The position numbers and the translations under genes were made by a program. From Loripinus fragilis (lineage: Eukaryota; Mollusca; Bivalvia; Lucinida; Lucinidae): DNA of 64,000 nucleotides. The DNA is taken from NCBI GenBank assembly GCA_964019695.1, contig OZ026522.1, positions 74,927,601 through 74,991,600 on the forward strand, written 5' to 3'. This document shows positions 1 to 11,100 of the stretch, piece by piece; position 1 is the stretch's first letter; the number at the start of each line of letters is the position of its first letter. The notes under the pieces are model-generated. The model saw nothing but the letters and a program-made list of their open reading frames with translations. It made no database searches and was not told the DNA's origin.

Positions 1-1939
1 TATGGCTAACGGCTCCCATGCGGTTAGGATGGATCGGCTCTTCTAAATATCCACACTTCAAATTATATAATAGAGAAGTATTTTTAGTGACTGGCCTATG
101 TCAGCGCTAAACAATACCTCTTATGCCAAACGAACAAACCCATACGTAACAAACTCTTCTATACACTGTCGTAACGTCACCCTGGTTGAGACGCTATCGC
201 AGCCGAAACATCCAGATCCCGTGGCCCTTTTTCCCTTCAAGGTCACGTTATCTAGATAGTTTCGAGGTTTACAAATACTGATACCAATTCTCTTAAAATT
301 CCAGGAAAAAGGTTGAACAGTGTGGTGCCGACGTAACGTTTGGACGTTTACGTCGGACATCACCCTGCCCACGCACTCTTTTCGTACATGTATAACGTAT
401 CAGTTGTAAACAACTAATTATGACCTCTCGGCAAAAAATATTTACATCAATATTGAGAGATTACATTCTGCTGTTTTATGTGTGTAAAACCGTACAATGC
501 TTTCTTACATTTATTTTGGTGTAACACAAAATATTTTACATTTACTTTGGTGTAACGAAAATATCTTACATTTACTTTGGTGTAACAAAAAAAAAATATT
601 TTACATATACTTTGGTGTAACATTACACCTACCTAAAAACATACATGTCAGCTATCACCTTATTTATGTAAGTGTGTTGTAGTGTATGCACCTAACCCTT
701 ATTCTTATATGCGTCAGATATAACTCGAGGTGACACATACAGGTCGCTACAGAAAGTCGATTATCACTGGCAGTTAAATCGTCTTTCCAACAACGCCGTA
801 CAAATCACAACAATTTAAAATCTAGCTGCTAAAATTGTTTTTCACCTATCGGTCCCTGGTAAATCTTTCAGCATGCCATTATAGTTTTAGGTGCAGGCCC
901 GACATGGCCTGTGACTACTTTTGTCCGAAATAACCCGACGAGTCTATCCGGACAGCTTTTACTATAGCCGCAAGAATGGTCCCAGCAGATATTTAGGCAA
1001 TACGCATGTGCGTAACTTCATACGCAAGTGCGTAACAATCGCTATTTTCACCGAAAAAACGGGACGTTATTGATAACACCCGAAAGAACTCATACACGGA
1101 ATGCTGGCCGATTCAACAGACGACAAAATAGAAAACGAGTGACTTATTATTTCAATACAATGTGACATGCTAGAGACATCGCGATTCAATGCAATTACAC
1201 GAATCGCCATCGCCCTGTCATGTACAATATCAACACAGTAACAATATATATAACTTCACGTACCTTTTATAATAATGAATAGCATCTCTATATCGAACCT
1301 TTCAACGGTATGTTTAAAATGTCCCCTAACAAGAATGGGAAATTCCATCCTTTAAATATTGAAAAACGCACAAGATTTCCGAGATATTCAAGAAGAATAA
1401 GGAAAACGTGCAAGCGTTGATAAATATAGATACAATGAATTCCATCTCAGACAAACCGACCTTTTATTGGGACTATCAATAGAAAGAGTACCGTATCATG
1501 GTTCGAATAGGTGACCAGGTGCATACCTAAACCACTGCGTATTTGTGCGTATACGCAACCATAGCTGATTCTGTTATTCCAGCCATTCTGTATCGTAACA
1601 CTGATCTATTTTGATTCTAATACACAATAAACGACAAAAGCACATTTGAAGTCTTCAGCTTCTTTCAGCTTTCCGCCATTACACTGAATAATTCCCGCCA
1701 ATAGTTGGACTGTGTCACATACGTTTACGTGTAATTGTAATGTCTTCCAAGCGTAAATATGACGTTACACTGTCTAACGCCATGAATGAGGTCATTTTAT
1801 AGCAATAAATGAAGTCAGCTAGCGCAAGTTTTCCTCGTGATTTCCAAAACTGTGAATTATTGTTTGATAAATCATGTTTGTTTATCATACACTCTATAGG
1901 CGAGGCGTGAATAATGCATGAAAAATTCTAATTTTTTAG
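1..1939. other. Upstream intron or flank of the thioester-protein gene
   Basis: I see no exon in this stretch. The open frames here are short, lack splice signals in phase and resemble no family I know. It is AT-rich and contains one small tandem repeat (about 497-640). Because exon 1 at 1940 begins in the middle of the thioester domain, this is probably intron, with the preceding exons lying outside the window. Confidence 0.5.
497..640 (+). repeat. Short tandem repeat, about 4 copies of a 38-bp unit
   Basis: The phrase ACTTTGGTGTAAC recurs four times at 35-45 bp intervals, each followed by an A-rich run and ATTTTACAT or a close variant. The open frame across it is produced by the repeat and is not a gene. 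Confidence 0.8.
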
Positions 1940-2160
1940 CTACTGGCTTGGTGTACTGGAAGAGGGAGGACAGTGAATACTCTAACCAGGGTTCTGTACG
2001 TTACTGGTACAGAGCTCCATCAGCAGAGGTAGAGATGACAGCGTATGTCTTACTGGCCCTTCTAGCCGGGGAGGAGGGGAACGTCTTGAGTGAAGCTCAG
2101 CCAATCGTTCAATGGATCACTGCTCAAAGGAACTCTTATGGTGGATTCTCTTCTACCCAG
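1940..2160 (+). CDS. Thioester-protein exon 1 (end of thioester domain)
   Basis: 221 nt. The acceptor is a T-rich tract ending TTTTTTAG and the donor is CAG/GTAAAT. It starts with the last two bases of a split codon and ends in phase 0. The translation includes SAEVEMTAYVLLALL and QWITAQRNSYGGFSSTQ, the helical stretch and the GGF-STQ motif typical of the thioester domain of A2M-family proteins. An ATG at 1918 in the same frame lies in the intron and is not a start. Confidence 0.9.
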
Positions 2161-5100
2161 GTAAATCTTTCAACTCATTTGGGTATGGGTATTTTTTTAG
2201 CCCTTTACCCCATAGAGACGTCTTTTAATGTTTTAGCAAACAGAGCAGACCCTACTCTGTTTGCTTATGGAAATTTGATTAGCTGGCGTCGTCGGTGGGT
2301 CAGACTTCAGACTCTATGACGGTTCTGACTTAAAGACTTATCTATTGATGAGATGGTAGGAGCCTGATGCTTTAGCTGTTTGTCTGGCCCACCAGGTGTT
2401 TCCTGTTGGCTTTCTTTTGCTCCAATATTCAGTTTTATTTTACTGTTGAGTCCTTATCTTTACTTTCAGCAAAGTTGCCAGTCGTGATTGGGTTGACCAC
2501 CAAGCATGCAGTCTGTTGCAATACATTAATGATATATCCAATCTTTTTATAATGGGAAATTATTTTAATGAACTGTGCTGAAAAATTATTAGAGCCAACA
2601 ATCTTCATCAACGTTTCATCCCTCATATTAGACTTGCAAGTGCAGCTACTTAGAGGGACCAGATGTCTAAAGTTTACCCTACCCCTTCATTATTGGTCCT
2701 ATCCTTTTGTTTGTGAGCAGCAAAGGCTCTGGCAGGTCCATCTGAGCCTTAGCTCCTGATGTATGCAATATTACCTTACCTCATGAACTAGCTCATTTAT
2801 TGCTTTTTGATCAGCAAAGGCTGTGGTTAGACTATTCTAATGTGAGGTTGATCAGAAACTTCGCTGCTAAAGTATGCAATATTACCATACCTCATGATCT
2901 AGCTCATTTATTGCATTTTTAGCAGCAAAGGCTCTGGCGAGACTATGCTAATGTGAAGGCTCATCAGAAACTTTGATGCTCACGTATGCAATATTACCAT
3001 ACCTCATGTTCTAGCTTGTTTATTTTGCAGGACACTGTTGTAGCACTGCAAGCCTTAGCTAAGTACGCCAGTCTCACCTATGTGGGAGAATCTAGTCTTC
3101 AGCTGGAGGTCAAAGGTCCTGGAATAGACCATATGTTCTATGTGAACCAAGCTAACAGATTACTTTACCAGTCAATGTCTGCACGTGCTGGCCAGGGAGA
3201 TATTGTATTCTCACTATCAGGACAAGGCTGTGCTATGTTACAGGTAGGTTGTTAGTTTACCAGTCAATGTCTGCACGTGCTGGTCAGGGAGATATTGTAT
3301 TCTCACTATCAGGACAAGGCTGTGCTATGTTGCAGGTTAGTTGTTAGTTTACCAGTCAATGTCTGCACGTGCTGGCCAGGGAGATATTGTATTCTCACTA
3401 TCAGGACAAGGCTGTGCTATGCTGCAGGTAGGTTGTTAGTTTACCAGTCAATGTCTGCACGTGCTGGTCAGGGAGATATTGTATACTCACTATAAGGACA
3501 AGGCTGTGCTATGTTACAGGTTAGTTTGCCAGTCAATGTCTGCACGTGCTGGCCAGAGAGATATTGTATTCTCACTATCAGGCCAAGGATGCACTATGTT
3601 ACAGGTTAGTTGTTAGTTTACCAGTCAATGTCTGCATGTGCTGGTCAGGGAGATATTGTATTCTCACTATCAGGACAAGGCTGTGCTATGTTGCAGGTTA
3701 GTTGTTAGTTTACCAGTCAATGTCTGCACGTGCTGGTCAGGGAGATATTGTATTCTCACTATCAGGCCAAAGATGTGCTATGTTGCAGGTTAGTTGTTAG
3801 TTTACCAGTCAATGTCTGCACGTGCTGGTCAGGGAGATATTGTATTCTCACTATCAGGCCAAAGATGTGCTATGATGCAGGTAGGTTGTTAGTTTACCAG
3901 TCAATGTCTGCACGTGCTGGTCAGGGAGATATTGTATTCTCACTATCAGGACAAGGCTGTGCTATGTTACAGGTAGGTTGTTAGTTTACCGGTCAATGTC
4001 TGCACATGCTGGTCAGGGAGATATTGTATTCTTACTATCAGGACAAGGCTGTGCTATGCTGCAGGTTAGTTGTTAGTTTACCAGTCAATGCATGTGCTGG
4101 TCAGGGAGATATTGTATTCTCACTATCAGGAAAAGGCTGTGCTATGTTGCAGGTAGGTTGTTAGTTTACCGGTCAATGTCTGCACGTGCTGGTCAGGGAG
4201 ATATTGTATTCTCACTATCAGGACAAGGCTGTGCTATGTTGCAGGTTAGTTGTTAGTTTACCAGTCAATGTCTGCACGTGCTGGTCAGGGAGATATTGTA
4301 TTCTCACTATCAGGACAAGGCTGTGCTATGTTACAGGTTAGTTGTTAGTTTACCAGTCAATGTCTGCACGTGCTGGTCAGGGAGATATTGTATTCTCACT
4401 ATCAGGACAAGGCTGTGCTATGTTGCAGGTAGGTTGTTAGTTTACCAGTCAATGTCTGCACGTGCTGGCCAGGGAGATATTGTATTCTCACTATCAGGAC
4501 AAGGCTGTGCTATGTTGCAGGTTAGTTGTTAGTTTACCAGTCAATGTCTGCACGTGCTGGTCAGGGAGATATTGTATTCTCACTATCAGGACAAGGCTGT
4601 GCTATGCTACAGGTTAGTTGTTAGTTTACCAGTCAATGTCTGCACGTGCTGGCCAGGGAGATATTGTATTCTCACTATCAGGACAAGGCTGTGCTATGCT
4701 ACAGGTTAGTTGTTAGTTTACCAGTCAATGTCTGCACGTGCTGGTCAGGGAGATATTGTATTCTCACTATCAGGACAAGGCTGTGCTATGCTACAGGTTA
4801 GTTGTTAGTTTACCAGTCAATGTCTGCACGTGCTGGTCAGGGAGATATTGTATTCTCACTATCAGGCCAAGGATGTGCTATGTTGCAGGTAGGTTGTTAG
4901 TTTACCGGTCAATGTCTGCACGTGCTGGTCAGGGAGATATTGTATTCTTAATATCAGGACAAGGCTGTGCTATGCTGCAGGTAGGTTGTTAGTTTACTAG
5001 TCAATGTCTGCACGTGCTGGTCAGGGAGATATTGTATTTTCACTATCAGGACAAGGCTGTGCCTTGTTACAGGTTAGTTGTTAGTTTACCAGTCAATGTC

Positions 5101-8100
5101 TGCACGTGCTGGTCAGGGAGATAATGTATTCTCACTATCAGGACAAGGCTGTGCTATGTTACAGGTTAGTTGTTAGTTTACCAGTCAATGTCTGCACGTG
5201 CTTGTCAGGGAGATATTGTATTCTCACTATCAGGACAAGGCTGTGCTATGCTGCAGGTAGGTTGTTAGTTTACCGGTCAATGTCTGCACGTGCTGGTCAG
5301 GGAGATATTGTATTCTCACTATCAGGCCAAAGATGTGCTATGTTGCAGGTAGGTTGTTAGTTTACCAGTCAATGTCTGCACGTGCTGGTCAGGGAGATAA
5401 TGTATTCTCACTATCAGGACAAGGCTGTGCTATGTTACAGGTTAGTTGTTAGTTTACCAGTCAATGTCTGCACGTGCTGGTCAGGGAGATATTGTATTCT
5501 CACTATCAGAACAAGGCAGTGCTATGTTGCAGGTAGGTTGTTAGTTTACCAGTCAATGTCTGCACGTGCTGGTCAGGGAGATATTGTATTCTCACTATCA
5601 GGACAAGGCTGTGCTATGTTGCAGGTAGGATGTTAGTTTACCAGTCAATGTCTGCACGTGCTGGTCAGGGAGATAGTGTATTCTCACTATCAGGACAAGG
5701 CTGTGCTATGCTGCAGGTTAGTTGTTAGTTTACCGGTCAATGTCTGCACGTGCTGGTCAGGGAGATATTGTATTCTCACTATCAGGACAAGGCTGTGCTA
5801 TGTTACAGGTAGGTTGTTAGTTTACCAGTCAATGTCTGCACGTGCTGGTCAGGGAGATATTGTATTCTCACTATCAGGACAAGGCTGTGCTATGTTACAG
5901 GTTAGTTGTTAGTTTACCAGTCAATGTCTGCACGTGCTGGTCAGGGAGATATTGTATTCTCACTATCAGGACAAGGCTGTGCTATGCTGCAGGTTAGTTG
6001 TTAGTTTACCAGTCAATGTCTGCACGTGCTGGTCAGGGAGATATTGTATTCTCACTATCAGGACAAGGCTGTGCTATGTTGCAGGTTAGTTGTTAGTTTA
6101 CCAGTCAATGTCTGCACGTGCTGGTCAGGGAGATATTGTATTCTCACTATCAGGACAAGGCTGTGCTATGTTGCAGGTAGGTTGTTAGTTTACCAGTCAA
6201 TGTCTGCACGTGCTGGTCAGGGAGATAATGTTTTCTCACTATCAGGACAAGGCTGTGCTATGCTACAGGTTAGTTGTTAGTTTACCAGTCAATGTCTGCA
6301 CGTGCTGGCCAGGGAGATATTGTATTCTCACTATCAGGACAAGGCTGTGCTATGTTACAGGTTAGTTGTTAGTTTACCAGTCAATGTCTGCACGTGCTGG
6401 CCAGGGAGATATTGTATTCTAACTATCAGGACAAGGCTGTGCTATGTTGCAGGTAGGTTGTTAGTTTACCAGTCAATGTCTGCACGTGCTGGTCAGGGAG
6501 ATAATGTATTCTCACTATCAGGACAAGGCTGTGCTATGCTGCAGGTTAGTTGTTAGTTTACCAGTCAATGTCTGCACGTGCTGGCCAGGGAGATATTGTA
6601 TTCTCACTATCAGGACAAGGCTGTGCTATGTTGCAGGTAGGTTGTTAGTTTACCAGTCAATGTCTGCACGTGCTGGTCAGGGAGATAATGTATTCTCACT
6701 ATCAGGACAAGGCTGTGCTATGTTGCAGGTAGGTTGTTAGTTTACCAGTCAATGTCTGCACATGCTGGTCAGGGAGATAGTGTATTCTCACTATCAGGAC
6801 AAGGCTGTGCTATGTTACAGGTTAGTTGTTAGTTTACCAGTCAATGTCTGCACGTGCTGGTCAGGGAGATATTGTATTCTCACTATCAGGACAAGGCTGT
6901 GCTATGTTGCAGGTTAGTTGTTAGTTTACCAGTCAATGTCTGCACGTGCTGGTCAGGGAGATATTGTATTCTCACTATCAGGCCAAAGATGTGCTATGTT
7001 GCAGGTTAGTTGTTAGTTTACCAGTCAATGTCTGCATGTGCTGGTCAGGGAGATATTGTATTCTCACTATAAGGACAAGGCTGTGCTATGTTGCAGGTAG
7101 GTTGTTAGTTTACCAGTCAATGTCTGCACGTGCTGGTCAGGGAGATATTGTATTCTCACTATCAGGACAAGGCTGTGCTATGTTGCAGGTAGGTTGTTAG
7201 TTTACCAGTCAATGTCTGCACGTGCTGGTCAGGGAGATATTGTATTCTCACTATCAGGACAAGGCTGTGCTATGTTGCAGGTTAGTTGTTAGTTTACCAG
7301 TCAATGTCTGCACGTGCTGGTCAGGGAGATATTGTATTCTCACTATCAGGACAAGGCTGTGCTATGTTGCAGGTAGGTTGTTAGTTTACCAGTCAATGTC
7401 TGCACGTGCTGGTCAGGGAGATATTGTATTCTCACTATCAGGACAAGGCAGTGCTATGTTACAGGTTAGTTGTTAGTTTACCTGTCAATGTCTGCACGTG
7501 CTGGTCAGGGAGATATTGTATTCTCACTATCAGGACAAGGCTGTGCTATGTTACAGGTTAGTTTACCAGTCAATGTCTGCACGTGCTGGTCAGGGAGATA
7601 TTGTATTCTCACTATCAGGACAAGGCTGTGCTATGTTACAGGTAGGTTGTTAGTTTACCAGTCAATGTCTGCACGTGCTGGTCAGGGAGATATTGTATTC
7701 TCACTATCAGGACAAGGCTGTGCTATGTTACAGGTAGGTTGTTAGTTTACCAGTCAATGTCTGCACGTGCTGGTCAGGGAGATATTGTATTCTCACTATC
7801 AGGACAAGGCTGTGCTATGTTGCAGGTTAGTTGTTAGTTTACCAGTCAATGTCTGCACGTGCTGGTCAGGGAGATATTGTATTCTCACTATCAGGCCAAA
7901 GATGTGCTATGTAACAGGTTAGTTGTTAGTTTACCAGTCAATGTCTGCATGTGCTGGTCAGGGAGATATTGTATTCTCACTATAAGGACAAGGCTGTGCT
8001 TTGTTGCAGGTAGGTTGTTAGTTTACCAGTCAATGTCTGCATGTGCTGGTCAGGGAGATATTGTATTCTCACTATCAGGACAAGGCTGTGCTATGTTGCA

Positions 8101-11100
8101 GGTAGGTTGTTAGTTTACCAGTCAATGTCTGCACGTGCTGGTCAGGGAGATATTGTATTCTCACTATCAGGACAAGGCTGTGCTATGTTGCAGGTTAGTT
8201 GTTAGTTTACCGGTCAATGTCTGCACGTGCTGGTCAGGGAGATATTGTATTCTCACTATCAGGACAAGGCTGTGCTATGTTGCAGGTAGGTTGTTAGTTT
8301 ACCAGTCAATGTCTGCACGTGCTGGTCAGGGAGATATTGTATTCTCACTATCAGGACAAGGCAGTGCTATGTTACAGGTTAGTTGTTAGTTTACCAGTCA
8401 ATGTCTGCACGTGCTGGTCAGGGAGATATTGTATTCTCACTATCAGGACAAGGCTGTGCTATGTTACAGGTTAGTTTACCAGTCAATGTCTGCACGTGCT
8501 GGTCAGAGAGATATTGTATTCTCACTATCAGGACAAGGCTGTGCTATGTTACAGGTAGGTTGTTAGTTTACCAGTCAATGTCTGCACGTGCTGGTCAGGG
8601 AGATATTGTATTCTCACTATCAGGACAAGGCTGTGCTATGTTACAGGTAGGTTGTTAGTTTACCAGTCAATGTCTGCACGTGCTGGTCAGGGAGATATTG
8701 TATTCTCACTATCAGGACAAGGCTGTGCTATGTTGCAGGTAGGTTGTTAGTTTACCAGTCAATGTCTGCACGTGCTGGTCAGGGAGATATTGTATTCTCA
8801 CTATCAGGACAAGGCTGTGCTATGCTGCAGGTAGGTTGTTAGTTTCTTAGGTTAAACTTCACACCTTATTGTGTCGCTTGCGAAGCAAAGATGACACATA
8901 CACTGTAGTCATTCTACTACGATAACATGGGTCCCGTCACCGGCTCCGGTGTTATAGTAAAATTAGCTTCAAATAAAGGCTGACAAAAATTAGAACTTTA
9001 GAATATGTTTGCTTCCAGATTGCATCGTCTAGTTAACAACCTCTGTTCTGTTTTGCCAAAACGGTGATAAAATCAGATTTTAAATGTGTTTTTTTACAGT
9101 TATATTAAAAAAATGTCAATTACAGTTTAGTCATAATTATACGGTTTCGTCATTGATTAATTGTCCACGATGACGAAACCCTAATTAGTTATTTCATGCC
9201 TAGACATCAAACGTTAATGTTTTCATATAATTTTAAAGCTAAAACATACAATGTGAATTTGATGAACAAAAATCAATCGGACCCCAAGCATTTTAGGGCG
9301 TTTATCTGTGATTAAATGAAGAAATTGAACATGATGAGAAAGTTACCTTAACACCGGAAAAAGTGACAAGACCCAATATGTGGTATGACTACAGTGACAT
9401 AGGAATCATGACTCCGGCATTGTCAGCGTCCGCGGCATCACATTTTTGGTTTCTGATTGATAACTCTTGAAGGGATGCATCAATTTCATTTAAACTTTAC
9501 AGAAGGGTCAAGCATCATTAAATACAGGTCAAGTATGAAAAAGGGGATAATCCGCAAAATTTTGACTGAGTTATGGCCCTTTTTTTACTTATATTTTGAC
9601 TAAATTGTCAATTCGTGGTTTCTGATCAATAACTTTTGAAGGGAGGCAACAATTTCTTTCAAAATTAAAGAAGGGTTAAGCATCATTAAATACAGGTCAA
9701 GTTCGAATATTGAGGTCATTTGCAAACTTTTGACTGTGTAATGACTTTTTTTTTACTTGGGTTTAGGCTAATGCAAAAGCTATATTGGCATTTTTGTGGA
9801 ATAAACTTCACATTTCTCCAAAACTATAATATCTGATAACTTCTCCCTATAGGCCATGATTACCCAGTGCCTGTAGATAAGCATGACAGTGATAAAAAAT
9901 TTACCCCACCCTACTGACCCCAAATTGAATTTCGCAATAACTCAGTAAGTTGTTTATATTTTTTTATGGAAATTTCGCACGCAGACAGAGGTACAATAAA
10001 TATGAAACATATCTAACATGATTTTCAATCAAAGGTCTGTGTCTCACCTCCTGCATGGACTTAGGAGGTGGGGTCAAAATTCAACTTTTTCAAAACATGA
10101 TCATGTTGCATATCAAATTAAAGAGAATCACGAATGCAGCAACATGGTAGCCCCCCCACCCCCTCCCCCCCCCCCCCACCCACTTGGGATGTGGTCAATA
10201 GGTCAAATTCAATTTTTCCCAGAACATGGTCATGTTGCATATCAAATTAAAGAGAATCACAAATGCAGCAACATGGTTGCAAATATTTTGCCTGCAGACC
10301 ACCCCCACCCCTGGGGTTGGGGTCAAAAGGTCAAAATTCAACTTTTTCAGAACATGGTCATGTTGCATATCAAATTAAAAGGAATCATGAAATGGCAGCA
10401 ACAGTGTAGCAAATATTTTGCCCGCAGACACCCACCCCCCACTCTGGGGATGGGGTCAATAGGTCAAAAGTCAATTTTTTAGAACATGTTCATGTTGCTT
10501 ATCAATAAAAAGGAATCACGAAATGCAGCAACATGGTTACAACATGGTTGAAATTGTACAGATTAGTTTATTTTTTATTGAACTAACCACTGAAAACTAG
10601 TTGATAGGCTTTTAACTTTGATCTGTATGATTCCCAAGGTGAACTTAGGGGTTGGGGAAATGGGATTTATGTTTTGTGATTAATAAGTTTCTCTAAAATG
10701 AACCTTCCCTGCGGATGTAAATTCCACAAATTTGCCTTGTTTGACTTCTGTTTTGCCAGGCGACACATCTGATTCTCGGAATTCTAGTTTTTTTTACACT
10801 CAAAGTGGTACCACTCACTAATTTGTTTATGACCCTCCATAGGTGCTTTGCCAAGCAGATCAAAGTTCTATCATAATGAGGTGATTATATACCCTTGCAG
10901 GCAGAAATAAAGCGGTTTAGGTATTTTCTGATAAAATATTAATATTTATTTTGGTGAAAGAAGTTTGTTGTATACAGGTGTGTCCCTCTTGGAGCCCCTT
11001 TAGTTTAGTGAGATATTGAAGTACACTGATCTAATCTGTCTCTTATTTGTTAATCCAATAATGACCCCTCATAAACAGAAATATAGACTTTTTTTGTTTT

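Noticed and set aside
1918..2319. A 133-residue gene starting at ATG 1918
   Set aside because: The family match covers only 1940-2160; both sides are splice sites, and the frame after 2160 is intronic.
3277..8658. About 18 open frames of 84-91 residues with the same sequence, looking like a gene family
   Set aside because: They are readings across borders of the 92-bp units in a shifted frame, each ended by the same TAG or TGA context. The unit's true coding frame is the exon 2 frame.
3172..8850. CRISPR-like array
   Set aside because: The units are contiguous, nearly identical end to end, with no unique spacers, and this is animal DNA. The repeat is explained by exon 2.
9080..9190. Riboswitch or structured RNA at the GGTTTCGTCAT hairpin
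   Set aside because: One short inverted repeat in an intron, with no conserved loop or neighbouring copies that would support a structured RNA.
10018..10482. 154-residue proline-containing protein
   Set aside because: The frame runs over a tandem repeat with poly-C tracts and repeats its own peptide; no start context or domain.
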